From: Gnomoniopsis sp. IMI 355080
Lineage: Eukaryota; Ascomycota; Sordariomycetes; Diaporthales; Gnomoniaceae
Length of the DNA stretch: 64,000 bases
Direction: 5' to 3'
NCBI GenBank assembly: GCA_027946555.1
Contig: JAPEVC010000055.1
Location: 62,001 to 126,000 of the forward strand
Positions 12,033 to 23,335 of this stretch are shown here, in pieces (within the stretch, counting starts at the first letter, position 1; every line of letters begins with the position of its first letter). Both the position numbers and the translations under genes were made by a program. Under the pieces are notes generated by a model. The model was not told where the DNA came from, searched no databases, and saw only the letters and a list, made by a program, of their open reading frames with translations.

Positions 12033-13096
12033 CTAACTGCTGAGGTTTCGTAAATCTTGATGGACGCGAGACGCAAGCCGGATTGGTTCGCAAAGAGCTG
12101 CCCCCAACTCGATGCGGTCGCCATTCTCGGCTGCTCACGACGTCTCAACAGAGGATCCTTCGAGCGGCCACTTCCTCTTCTTGGGTCTCGTCTCCTAAAT
12201 TGAAGCAATGATGATGGCTTTACCTGTACTTGTGACCTCCTGGGCCTCAGACTTTTCCACTTCGAGCAGGAGCATGCTTGTGCGGATGACCAGCTCCTCG
12301 TAGATAAGGGTGTATGCCACCGGCGGATCGTCATCGTCCGCCCAAAGTGTGGGTTGTCTCATGTCAATATTGTCTTGTTGTACACGAAACTTGATACCAA
12401 CGGTCTTGTGGCGGTCGGTCCATAGGATTGGATCCTCGCCGCTCGCGCCCTCTGTCCCTGCTGCCGCCTTCGCCGCCAACCACCGCCTGAAAACCCGCAC
12501 CACGCCGTCGTTGACATTGACATGACTCAGGAACAAGCCCCTTCGAGGACCCGTCTTGACCAAGTTTGTCACGGCGCACAACTGGCTGAACATCTCCCCG
12601 TCATCGAGGTGGACATTGACCGAGGCCACGAGATCATCCTCTCTTGCCTGCAAACTCGCACTTGCCGTTGGATACCTTGCCCTTCCCCTACGATTCTCTT
12701 CTTGCACAATGGGCCGGAAACGCGAATAGAGGTTGTGCATTTGACTCAATGTCAACTGTTTGTCCTCATCTTCTGTGTATCCTTCAAGCCCGTCGGTGCC
12801 GATATAATCGCAGTGGAGGTAGGGAGTCGATATCTTGGCAGAGGGGTGGTAGCATTCGAGGATGAGCTCGTGGTGTGGTAACCAGGCGGCGTCTGTCAGG
12901 CGAGTGTGTATTACGCGTAGGGTCAGGTCCTGGAAGCGGCGGTTGATGCGAGCGAGGGGGAGGACTTGGAGGGTCGTCAAGGGTGATAGGATCTGAATTA
13001 GGATCTGTAGAAGAGCGTTAGCTTGTCTCGTAAGGGATGCATATTTGCTTGGCCACTTACCTCGCTCGGGAGGTCGTCGATATTTGTAGGAGCCAT
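12033..13096 (-). CDS. F-box protein
   Basis: Predicted substrate adaptor of an SCF ubiquitin ligase. A 12-codon first exon (13096-13061) is joined by a GTAAGT..CTACAG intron to the main exon starting at 13004. The splice rebuilds the F-box: LPSE then ILIQILSPLTTLQVLPLARI, residues about 9-32. After it come an acidic linker and an unclassified C-terminal region with no obvious repeats. The 3' end is uncertain: without further splicing the frame stops at 12195; a GTAAAG..GAGCAG intron (12223-12131) instead leads to a 98-base exon ending at 12033, in correct phase, for 304 aa. I prefer the spliced end because its extra peptide looks coding, but both are open. The target protein is unknown. Confidence 0.75.
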
Positions 13097-15842
13097 TATG
13101 GAATGACAGGCAAGCGATAAGGCCGTTGAATAGGATAGAGCACAAAGATACACCAGCACAGAATAGGCTTGATGTCAAAGAGTCTTGAGTATACGTCAAG
13201 AGACTCTCCAGGGGCAGGACGTGGTGATCATTCGGCTTTATACAGGCTTTATCGACCGGATGGAGCAGGCGGAGGCGATGAATGCCGGCGTCGACCCTCG
13301 CAGGTGGACCGAAAAATATCGCGATTTGTTTCAAACTCGGCGTTCGGTGACCAAGATCGACTTCAAGATTGAGTATGAGTGGTGCCAGGGGCTAAGAGCG
13401 AGTTGTGGTGCGATGCAGTATGGGCAGACAATGGCGTAGGAAGAGGAGGATACAGATGGGTCGGGCTGTGGGTGGCTCCGGGTCTCTCTGTAACAGAGAC
13501 TAGGAGTGTTTAGCAGACAAATTGCGTAGGAACAGGACGTCTAACAATAAGGCGGTACCTCGGAGGGACATGTGGAATGACAAGGTATCGCGCTCGAGAC
13601 ATGTCATGATCTCGGGCCGTACGAGAAACCTCGCGACACGAGAGGACCCTCGCTCGCTTCTTCCCGGTCGACCCACGCTGCCGAGGCCGGGTCCGGGCCC
13701 GCATCTGCGCTGCACCCTCTAACACCTGGACATCTTCAGCCCTACAGGTGGAGCCTCACGAATTCTTGTGTGGATCTTGAGTCGGAACTTTTCGATTCTG
13801 ATTCTGGACAACTCGCAAAAAAGCAATTTCTCTTCCCGCCATGGCACCACCAAATTTCTGCTGCTTGTTAGTCAACTTGCTCCTTGACTGTGGTCTCGCA
13901 TCACCATCACCAGTGGCAACAGGTATCAAATGTTGCGAGGATCGATCGTTCCATCGACTTTCATGATTCAAAGCAAAGAAGGTAGACATGTTCAGTGCAC
14001 CTAACAAAGCTCAGACCGGACGGCTTCTTTCCCCTACAACGGCTGGTATCTGCCACGCTAGGAGGACAGTCAATATGTACCTAAGTAGGCACGGCAAGTT
14101 TCAGGGTAATATGCTGCACCTTGGACAAAATCTGCTTTGGTTTGGCAGCGCGCACGGCCAGAAGTGCCCATCCACCTGGATCAGGCCACCCTCGGGAAGA
14201 AACGGACCTCATCATCAGTCGAGAAAACAGGCGAATACCTCAAAAGTACCGGAGCCGGCCCCACGGCCAGCTGCAGGGGCCGCCGGCCACGACTGTGCAA
14301 CATGATTGAACCCTTGTTGCGGCTCCAGCGAATGCATGAAATCGGTCGGGGACAGGACACTCTGCCGATAGTGTATGACAGAACCATTTGATTGGTAAAG
14401 TATACGTATCAATGCAAGTTCCGCCGCCCCTTGCCCTACAGAAGGGTTTTACCTAGTAGCAGATTTTCCGACTATGTACGCCTGGGCTGGGGTATAATTT
14501 ATGCCCAAGATCGTGTCCTGAGAAAGATGTATGTGCATAGCAATGTCTTTACGCGTCTGACAGATAATGTGAGATACTCCACTCTTTGACCACCGCGCCT
14601 GCGGGACCCACAGATTCAGCACATCAGCATACGCGCTACAGCACAGCAGTATTTCACGGAGCCAACAGACCAGCTTCTGCAAGCCTACACAACGCGACCG
14701 CCTGCTGTTTCGCGGCAGAGACTGTATGAGGACCCCGCCCTAGGAAAGGCAACTGGTGATCGGGGAAGCACCCGCGGCGGGGCTCAATGAGATGGCGGGT
14801 CGTGTTCTACTTCGTGGCTCGCTTTTCAATGATTCAATTCAATCAAATGTAGAGCGATGTTGAGGTGCGAATAAGAAAGGCGTGACATCTAGTAGCCTTC
14901 GAGCTATTCCGGCCGACGAAGAGCTTGTGACAGATTACATCCCATTGTTGACTGGCTTCGTGAAGAATAAGCGGCTTAGAACGGGCTGTGGTCTTTTCTC
15001 AAATCAACGATATGCCACATCGTACTGGATCTCGAGACGCGGGGACACCATCATAAAGACCTAGCTTGCGGATAATCCTCTGGGCCAACTTGAAGTTGAG
15101 AAGCGGAAGTCTACTGCAAGGAACAAAAGGGTAGATCCGCATGTCATGAGATTCTCGACCGGGTTCAAAGATTAGCTACCAAGAACGTTCCGGAATTGAG
15201 CCTTGGATCACCGCGCTATTCCCTCTCTTATCAAACCATGCGCTTCTGTATAACCGTATTCAGAGGCACAACCTAGATAGTCCGGGCTAGGTCGTTGGGG
15301 CACAACGCCAATCACGTGAAATTGCAAAATACCCTGGTACGAACAACTATTTCCCCCAGCGCCGCTTCGTATTAACACCGGCGTGATTTGCGTCAACTAG
15401 CAGACTTGCGACATGACTGGCCAGGTGGTAGTACAGAGTTTGCGTCTTGCGCCCGGGTGGACCGCGGCGTATTTTCCGCTCAGCCCTCAAGGCCCACTTG
15501 ACGATTGAGGTACGACTTCCAGTAACGAGAATTGATTGATAACAGTAGAACGGACACAGAAGGAGCTGAAGACATGGGCAAAGTCATACGTGGTGAATCA
15601 CGACTATAGAATTGCAACAGACTATGCATCATAATATAGTGTACAGGTGCAAGAGGTCACAGGTCCCATGCAGCGAATGAGGTGTGTATGCATTTTCAAT
15701 AGGCAAGTATCTGGGAATGCTGCATAGTCAGTGATCCAAAATTTTGATGTCATCCTTCTGTAACGCCCCATAATAGAATCCATAATCAGTCGTAGCTCGA
15801 CAATGTAATCCACCCAGGCAAACCAAGTATTAAGCCGATGAA
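13097..15842. other. Intergenic, no gene seen
   Basis: About 2.7 kb between the F-box gene and the secreted protein gene. ORFs up to 105 codons occur on both strands but share no coding character. One partial TAGGTA-type element lies near 14450. Confidence 0.45.
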
Positions 15843-16514
15843 TTACAGGGCAACAACAGCGCCTAGCACACCAACAAAGATAGCCCCAACAGTTCCAACC
15901 TCTCGCGCCACCGCACCCGCAGTTGCTGTGACCGTAGCCTTTGCGGTACCAGAGCTTCCCGAAGCCGAAGTCTTGGTGGCACTGCCGGTCGTCTCCGTGG
16001 TCAACCCAGAAGCCTCCGATGCTGTAGTGGTAGCGTCCGACTCGGTAGTGGTAGCCGTGCTGTCGGCAGTCGCGCCGGAAGCGACGCCAGCATCAGATGT
16101 GCACAAGTCAAGATCAGACGAATCGATCGTGGTGCCACATGCTGAAGCGACCGAGGCTATTTCTGAGCCTGCAGAGGCGGAGACCCATGAAGCATAGGCG
16201 GAGGAGTAAGATGACCAGTCCGACGCGACCGAGGTGGGGAAAGGGTAGGAGCAGAGGTCTGCTGTCAATATATCGGTTGCAGTGGCGGCATAGGAAGCCA
16301 GGTTATCCGGCACGGTTGGTGCGCCGGCGAGGATGCTGTCAATATCGTCGGCAGCTGACTCACAGGCCGCATTGTCAGTCGCGGACGCAGTGGAAGAGTC
16401 AAGGGAGGCGGAGGGGATATCCGTTTGCCGAGCCTCGACAAATCGTTGATGGAGGGGGATGGTGGCAGAGACGGTGGCGGCGAGAGTCGCCAGGAGAATG
16501 GTTGAAGAGTACAT
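15843..16514 (-). CDS. Secreted Ser/Thr/Ala-rich protein, 'infection structure specific' (DUF7735-like) type, probably GPI-anchored
   Basis: Intronless, 223 aa. A signal peptide of about 17 residues is followed by a ~110-residue domain with four cysteines (contexts AACES, DLCSY, SACGT, DLCTS), then a Ser/Thr/Ala-rich stalk and a hydrophobic tail ending in AVVAL. This matches fungal secreted proteins annotated as infection-structure-specific (DUF7735); the assignment is from pattern recognition, not alignment. The stalk and hydrophobic terminus suggest GPI attachment to the membrane or cell wall. No enzyme activity is expected. The start follows from the signal peptide. Confidence 0.72.
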   Translation of the reverse strand: MYSSTILLATLAATVSATIPLHQRFVEARQTDIPSASLDSSTASATDNAACESAADDIDSILAGAPTVPDNLASYAATATDILTADLCSYPFPTSVASDWSSYSSAYASWVSASAGSEIASVASACGTTIDSSDLDLCTSDAGVASGATADSTATTTESDATTTASEASGLTTETTGSATKTSASGSSGTAKATVTATAGAVAREVGTVGAIFVGVLGAVVAL

Positions 16515-16686
16515 GGTGATTTGACTCTTGCAAAAATAGCCTGTACTTGTATTGTGAGGCCGTTGTTTTCAGGATTAGTAGTCTAGTCGAGAGAAAAGGC
16601 TCGACTGTCGGTCAAGGCAGACAAAGGAAGCTAAGGATGGACTGGAAGCGTAAAGGTACCCGGCGAGGCAGGGAGGAAAGGCAAGA

Positions 16687-16694
16687 CTTATATA
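16687..16694 (-). promoter_or_regulatory. Putative TATA box of the secreted protein gene
   Basis: TATATAAG on minus, about 175 bases upstream of the ATG at 16514; the distance allows a 5' leader of over 100 bases. Confidence 0.3.
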
Positions 16695-17941
16695 TTACGA
16701 ATACAACCCTGAGATCTGACAGCTCTCCTGTTCGAACAGAAAGGGGGAAAGAATAATTTTTTCTTTAAAAATAGGCTCGTCTTGGCTCACCTGCCCCAAA
16801 TCCAGCCTTTATTCAGACGAGCCGTTGGCGCCGTCCAGCCTTCGGGGGCCTATTCAATTTAGCCGTACGTGGCGTTGGCAGCAAGGGCCGCCATTGGCAA
16901 GGCCGCACAAAGACGAAGACGTTAAACGAGATGAGTGCGCCTGAAATTGAGCGAATGATGCCTGTAAAGATCCTACAGATTCAGTCCATTCACATTCTCC
17001 AAAGTGCGACTTCACGAGTGACGAGCCGCCCGCGGCCCAAGAGTGAGTCGCCACAGCTGTGGCCAACCAGCCAGCTCTGTCCCAGACATACTAGAATTGA
17101 GATGCCGTAGATCGTCAAATGTCAGATCTTTCAAAGCTCCCAGCATTGTCTTCCGGTGATGCTAGTAAGCTGGCAGGCTGGTAAGGTAGCGGCGTAGCTG
17201 AAAAGGCGATCATCAAATAGATGCTCCACCCAAACAGGCAGCCGCCATGCCAGACTAGCCTGACTGGTAGACACTAGATCCTATCCGTACCTTTCGAAAG
17301 TGGCAGCCTGCACTATCTGGGATACCCCTAGAACACGGACACGATCGGGTTGTTGTTCTTATTCTTCCTATATGTGCTCCGCGCAGTCCCGGAGACTGTC
17401 TTCCCATCTTTCCGGGGCAGACTGCGTTGGTGGGAAATTGGCCCATAGGCCACCTGGGAACGAAGGATTCGTCTGTGGTATCCATTGACTTCCTATAGGG
17501 TATGTAATTCTATAATAAGTTTCGGGAGGCATCCTGTGGGATGATCTTATCGGAGTCACGTCGTGTAAGAACTTCCCAGCTCCCTTGGATCGCTCTGTCC
17601 AAGAGTGGCCAGACTAGCGGACCGGGTATACACCGTATATCCCATCGGGCCATCATCTCTTGGCGACCTACGCCATTCTGTTCAAGGGAGGGGTCTGTTT
17701 TACTTGTCAGCCATCAGCCTGTTGTGCCTGTCGACCGTTAGCGCAGGGCTTGAGACACCATACCCTTCATCCAAGCGGCAGGAATGAGAAATTCGCCGCT
17801 TGCAAAGTGCACGATCGCGCTAGTGCTTTCCATACACTCGGGAATCCTGATCCCAGCACAACGTGCTGACTCATGCACCCAAGTTTCTAAAAAGGAATCA
17901 GGGATATATATAGCAATTGACAAGACATTTCATTCGCAAAT
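16695..17941. other. Intergenic, no protein gene seen
   Basis: No supported gene. The last 40 bases hold the upstream region of the tRNA gene, including an alternating TATATATA at about 17904-17912, a common upstream element for fungal tRNA genes. Confidence 0.45.
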
Positions 17942-18038
17942 GGCCCCATGGTGTAATGGTTATCACGTATCCTTCACATGTCCTCGATGGTCACATCAAG
18001 GCCGGATAAGGTTCTGGGTTCGATCCCCAGTGGAGTCA
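17942..18038 (+). tRNA. tRNA-Val(CAC) with a 24-base intron
   Basis: Cloverleaf read by eye. The anticodon stem TATCC/GGATA is perfect; loop TTCACA places the anticodon CAC. The intron, 17979-18002, sits directly after position 37, the standard nuclear tRNA intron site. The T arm is CTGGG-TTCGATC-CCCAG, with B-box TTCGATC; the D arm carries the A-box TGGTGTAATGG. The acceptor stem GGCCCCA/TGGAGTC has a C-A mismatch at the fourth pair and a G-T at the second; the expected 5' strand would differ at just those two bases. Five Ts (18039-18043) follow directly and fit a Pol III terminator. Probably functional, but the mismatch should be noted. Confidence 0.85.
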
Positions 18039-18043
18039 TTTTT
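18039..18043 (+). terminator. RNA polymerase III terminator of tRNA-Val
   Basis: Run of five Ts immediately after the discriminator base of the tRNA. Confidence 0.7.
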
Positions 18044-19072
18044 GCTCACTCAATGCTTCAACAGTATTCTTGTGGCTTCATCCATTTTTTTTTCTCATTT
18101 CCTTTTTCAAAATGTATCAATTATCTATCGGGAGTGTGAAGTCGGGAAAACTCTTGACAAAGTACATTCATGCAGCTGCTGGAGCCACTGCAGTCCTAGT
18201 CACAAGGATTCTTGATTTGACATGGACGATATCGTGGACACCGAGTCCGTGAAGTCGTAGCTGGTCTAGGACCAGCGCTGCGCTAATGATCACCACTGAG
18301 GATGATGGACAGGGAACCTTGTGCACAGTTGACAGTCGACTTGACTGGATACGAGATTTCCATGTCACGAAGCCAACTAGATCTGCGCCAGCAGCCGACG
18401 CCTCTCCAACGCCAAGTCCTCCTTTCGAGGGAACCATGAGAGTCAGCCCAAAAGAAGCAGCCAGATAGCACAGAGTTTGTCCCGGCTTAGTTTTGGCATT
18501 GATATGCTCGGGGGCTTGTCAGCATCTTGATTAGACAACTCTGGTAGTGTTAGAGCGGTTTGATTGAGCCAGAAATTTCGCCTGGAGAATAGGTGCGGAT
18601 TCGTCAGATTTGATCTGAGATAACTCATCCTGCTCTCATTCTTCATTACAAGGACATTTATGACCAAGGGGGCATGCTACTGCGGTAGCAGCACTTGAAA
18701 ACAGTGGACAAACATAGCACATTAAAGCAAGTCATTGATTTGTCTGCTCGGCGTAATGGCAGCCGACATGTGGGTATGATACGAACCAGAGAGGAGAACA
18801 CTTCCCATTCCTCACTTCAGCTCTCTTGCCGCCTCTCTCCCTCCTATTTCCTGGCGTTGTTTCTGAAGACAGCCCAAGAAGGACTTATTTTCTAGTGACA
18901 CGCTCGCTGATACTATGTAGCCCAGAACCGGCTGCCACCATAATTTAAACTATTGGGCGGGGTTAAGGAAAAAAGAGTATTATGTATGCTTCCATATGCA
19001 TTCGTTCATGAAAGAAGTGTCGTCATAATCAAACAGTGGCGCTCTGGCCCAACATCGCATCCGCATCTTACT
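18044..19072. other. Intergenic, no gene seen
   Basis: No supported gene between the tRNA and the 3' end of the CDP-DAG synthase gene. Confidence 0.45.
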
Positions 19073-20714
19073 TCACCTCTTGACCGGCAGAGCCAGGTCG
19101 AGACAAGACAGCACCTTAGGTAGACACGTAGTTAGCAAAGAATATGACTGGATGCAGCCATCGATTGAAGGATGATTAGACTTACATCACTGCCTAATGC
19201 ACCCTGATTGCCCAGATACCTCGCCATGTTCCTCACTAGCTCAATCTGCTCATCTACGGTCAACCCTGTGATGGCCTGCTCCATGACACCACCCAGGCCA
19301 ACCTTGTAGGTGGCGATGAACGAGTGGAAGTACATGAAGGTGAAGAAGCCCATGATGAATTGACAGTCCATCCGGTCGGTCATGCCACCATGACCCGGGA
19401 TCGAGTGGCCAAAGTCCTTGATCTTGAAAGTGCGCTTCAAACCAGATGCAAAGAAACCGCCGAATGGAGCAATCAGAGAAGCAAAGGTTGCAAAGATCAT
19501 GGTGTGGATCTGCATGGGCTCCGTTGTAATACTGAACTTGGTGTTGGCTGGCAGGAAGACGAATTGGGGAAGCTCGTAGGTGTATGGGAGGAAGACCGGG
19601 TTGGGGTCGCATTGTAGGCCGGTGAATACGTTTGCGCCAAAGTCGGTGACTGGGCAAATGAAGTACCCGCTGCGCAACATCAAGTTGGTCAAGAGGTATC
19701 CAAAGATGACGGTCATGACCCATGCTCCTACGAATCCCTCGACGGTCTTCTTGGGCGACAATTTAATGAGCTGTGTGCGGCCGAACGTGATGCCGCAAAT
19801 GTAGGCCCAAATGTCATTTGTGATGACAAGAGCAGCGGGCAGGAAGAACCATATCAGTCCCTCGAAGATGTTGTTCATAATGAAGTGTGCCTGTACCACG
19901 ATGATCAAGAGTGCCATGTGTGTCCATGCGAATTGGGTGAATTGAAACTTGAGGTGGCCAGCCTTCAGGGACGTGACGAAAAAGACGAATCCTATTTTAC
20001 TCAATGTCAGGAATAGTCGAATCACACAAGTGAGTACAGATTCTGGAGAGCGCCCAGAAGACCACGTCAGCACAGCCGTACGTACCAATAATGTAGAGCA
20101 TAAAGCTAATGAACCGGTGGTGTGTAGCAAGAGGCAACAATATCTTGTCGACTAGAACAATATGCTTGAAGTAGTATATGACGCTCTCCCCGTAAAGAAA
20201 GTACATAGTGGTGGCCAGCCAATACCAATTGAGACTCTTTGTGGAGCGCAGCTGACGGGCTCGGGTGGGGACGCTTGCGATGGCGATGACCTCCTTGAAG
20301 GAGATGATTTGTATGATGGTGATGATCAGGATGATGTAGATGTGGCCCATGAAAAGGGCGGCAAAAAAGCCGCCAATCATGATCAGAGTCCATAGTGTTC
20401 TTTCTATGAAGTTGGCCTTTTTCTTCTCGTAGTCGCCCTGCACGGTTGCGGCATCTTTCTATAGCAGGTAGCTGATTAGCATTTGGCCGCGCATGCGCAG
20501 AGGTGTAGGAGGATGTGTCAGCACCAAGCCCGGTGGTGCTGGGCAGCAAGCATACCTCGGGAATGTCCTTGATTTGCGGCGACAACTTGGCGCGGGAAGG
20601 AGAGGCACCGTCCTGGCTTGCCTCACTGGCCTCGGACATGCTGGGCCTCCGGCCTTCAATGCTGCCGTTGCCCTTTCTATGGGAGAACTTGACACCCCTG
20701 CGTCCGTTGCCCAT
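19073..20714 (-). CDS. CDS1: Phosphatidate cytidylyltransferase (CDP-diacylglycerol synthase)
   Basis: Makes CDP-diacylglycerol from phosphatidic acid and CTP, the branch point to phosphatidylinositol, phosphatidylserine and cardiolipin; an ER multipass enzyme. Four exons, 20714-20556, 20458-20086, 19991-19186 and 19114-19073, with consistent phase, give 459 aa, close to yeast Cds1. The family signature is complete: SGLKRTFKIKD followed by FGHSIPGHGGMTDRMD, containing the K-D and the HGG..DR.D catalytic core. About eight hydrophobic segments follow a basic, Ser-rich N-terminal tail of ~60 residues. The last exon codes only 13 residues and rests on one GTAAGT..CCTAAG intron; without it the frame stops at 19132. 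The 5' leader includes a GAGGCT/AAGGCT hexamer repeat. Housekeeping gene. Confidence 0.93.
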
Positions 20715-20781
20715 TTTGAACAGTAGTGGAGGGTCTCCGGCTCCAGAAAAGATGAATGCGCGACGTGTTGCTGATTAAGTC

Positions 20782-20824
20782 GAGGCTAAGGCTAAGGCTG
20801 AGGCTGAGGTCGAGGTCGAGGTCG
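20782..20824. repeat. Short imperfect hexamer tandem repeat
   Basis: About seven imperfect copies of AAGGCT/GAGGCT turning into GAGGTC. It lies just upstream of the CDP-DAG synthase start (minus) and may be in its 5' leader. The reading frame through it is low complexity and is not called a gene. Confidence 0.7.
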
Positions 20825-21919
20825 TGGGCGGAGCGTTCGGATTAGGAGCGGATAAAGTCGCAAAAGCTTTCAAGAGACCATTGCTTTTGGTGCGGGCAGT
20901 GAAGTGGGTGGTGCTGGCAAGTTGCAGTATCGAGAACGGCGACGATGACTGTTGTGGTGAGGGCGGCAAGTTGGTGGTAATCCGCGAGATGCCGCTGGGT
21001 GTTGTGGTGGGCGAGGTACCGTACAAAAGCAAAGCATGTGGGCGGAGTGGAGTCGTTGGTGAAGTCACTTGCAAATTACTGTCAGCTACGTCAGTTTTTT
21101 TGGGGGGGCCTTGGCACCGAGGCCTCAATCTCTCTAGTGTGAGTAAGCTTCTGTCTCCCGCAGTACTTCTGACGACTGACACTCTAGTGTTCCACAAATC
21201 TAGACCTGGGAGAGCGTATATCGAGGTCTTCGAAGCTTGGAAATGCATCCAATTAACTTTTCACATGCTGGAAGGGCAGAGTGAGCTTCCTGAATTAAGC
21301 TGCCATCCCGCTGTATCGTGAGCGTTCCCACGGTGGGCAGTGCATCTCTCCTTAAGCCCCTGTAGATATACTTGTTACTTAGAGAGGGCTTGCTTCAGGA
21401 AATGGAATATCGACATGAGGTCTCTTTCTGATCTTCTTTTCCCTGTCAGAATTGACCACATGAATTTGATCCAAGTAGGATCACAATTCAATGGTCACTA
21501 ATATATAGACTGCGTGCTATCCAGCCACCTTGAACGATACTAGGACTTTTGGCGGGGCGCGTGCCGCTGGTTTGCATGTGAGTGTGGCGTTCGAGACTAC
21601 GCAGTACATCGTGTGGCTGTGGAGAACTTCCACCTTTGGCAGAACTGCAAGGCTCTGGCACCACTCAGCCACTCCAACCCGATAGAGAAGCTTCGAACCA
21701 TCAACTCGACTCGAACACACCACCACGACGTTGCTGTGACTACTGCCGGACCGTGTGCGCTTCCCACCGTCTGTACAAGATCACCAAAGGCCGTCTTTCT
21801 TGGTCGCGCCCATGCATGCCCAAGTGTAGCACTCTGTTGCGCAGCCTTCCGACAGGCTGCTCGTCCTCTCGCCCGCCGCGCTCAACATCTTGCCGGTCCT
21901 CTTTTCGACCACCGACATA
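20825..21919. other. Divergent promoter region between CDS1 and CTK2
   Basis: Head-to-head spacing of about 1.2 kb between two housekeeping genes. Open frames here read as low-complexity leader sequence. Confidence 0.45.
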
Positions 21920-23335
21920 ATGGCCCCCACTGGACCCAGAGCATCACAGCCGCAACGGAGACCTACCCCTCCTCCGCCCGTTGACGAGCGTCCCAAGGGT
22001 CCAAGCCCCGGCAACATCGCCCTGTCTACCCAGTACAGATTCGAACAAAATATCCGTCGCCTCCAGAAAGAATACGGCTGTGACCCAGCCAGGGAGGACT
22101 CGTATCGGATACAGGGTGTCCAGCTGATTGACTCTGTCCGCCAGGCCTTGCGTTTGTGAGTTCTCCCTCCTCACCAGCGTCTTTCATCTCCTAACTCGTC
22201 TCCCCAGGCCCGTTAAGACCTTTACCACCGCCTGTACATACTACCACCTCTTCCGTCTTTGTCATCGCGATGCAGAATACAATTACCAAGATGCGTCCCT
22301 CGCTGCTTTATTTATGGCCTGCAAGGTAGAGGACACCATCAAGAAGTCCAAGGAGATCCTATGCGCCGCCTACAACATCAGGAACCCCGACCATCCCACC
22401 ACCCAGGATGACAAGGTGCGAACTATACCCACCCGGAGCAACTCGTCGATCCACTGTTCTCAAGGTTGCTAACATCAGAGTCGCAGGCTTTCGATAGCCC
22501 ACACAAAATCATCATTGGACTGGAACGGCACATTCTGGAGACTATAGGCTTTGACTTTCGAGCACGCTACCCCCAGAAGATCCTTGTCAAGATGGTCCGC
22601 CGCCTATACAATTCCACAGACGGCCGCGATGTTATGTCCATGGCCTACGATATGTCCATAGACATGTACAGGACCTTCTCTCCTATAAAGGCTTCTAGCT
22701 TCACCATGGTCATAGCAGTCATTGAATTAAATGCACTACTGAACAACCGCGACATTGAGCGCATACGCTCACTCGATCTCGACAAGTACCACACCACACG
22801 ACATAGCGTCATAGAGGTTATGCTCGACTTGCTGGATTTATATACCCAGTTCAGCAAGCACACCACCGTCGGCATGAAGTTTGAGCTGTCTAAATTTATC
22901 GACATCAAGATCAAGCTGAATCAGGAAGTCGATGACAGTGAGGGTGCGGTCCGCAGATTCGATGTCTGGTGTGACAAATGTGAAGACGACGAGAAGATCA
23001 AATATCCTATCACGCCAGGGTCCGCCACATCCCCTGCAACGACCGGATCATGGCCAGGAGGCAAGCGGCCAATGTCAGGACAAGAACCCCAGACAATGCG
23101 TTTCGTGTACGATGCGGAAGAGGCAAGACGGGAGAGAGAGGTCAACGAGCAGTACACCAAGGAAGAGTGGGAGGAGTATGAGATTGAAGTTGAGGAAAGA
23201 ATTCCAGACCCCGAGCCTCGGCCCCACCACAACGGGCGCGACAGAGGTCGTCGCTACCACCACGAACACTGGGGACCATATCCCAGAAGCCGCCAAGATC
23301 GACACAAAGGTGGTCGTAAGGGCGGATATTATTGA
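21920..23335 (+). CDS. CTK2: Cyclin subunit of CTD kinase I (Ctk2-like)
   Basis: Partner cyclin of the Ctk1 kinase, which phosphorylates Ser2 of the RNA polymerase II C-terminal domain during elongation; nuclear. Three exons, 21920-22155, 22208-22415 and 22487-23335, phase-consistent, 430 aa. A Pro-rich N-terminus is followed by a cyclin box: helix around YRIQGVQLIDSVRQALRL, then CTYYHLFRL and ASLAALFMACKVEDTIKK, typical of cyclin K/Ctk2. The second cyclin fold (DMSIDMYRTF onward) is more divergent. The C-terminus is charged and ends in an Arg/His/Gly-rich tail. An upstream in-frame ATG at 21890 adds ten residues; I chose 21920 because the MAPTGPR start reads like family members. Confidence 0.9.

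Noticed and set aside
20775..21248. 157-codon minus ORF upstream of CDS1
   Set aside because: Ends in a hexamer repeat reading Ser/Thr/Ala and lies in the likely 5' leader.
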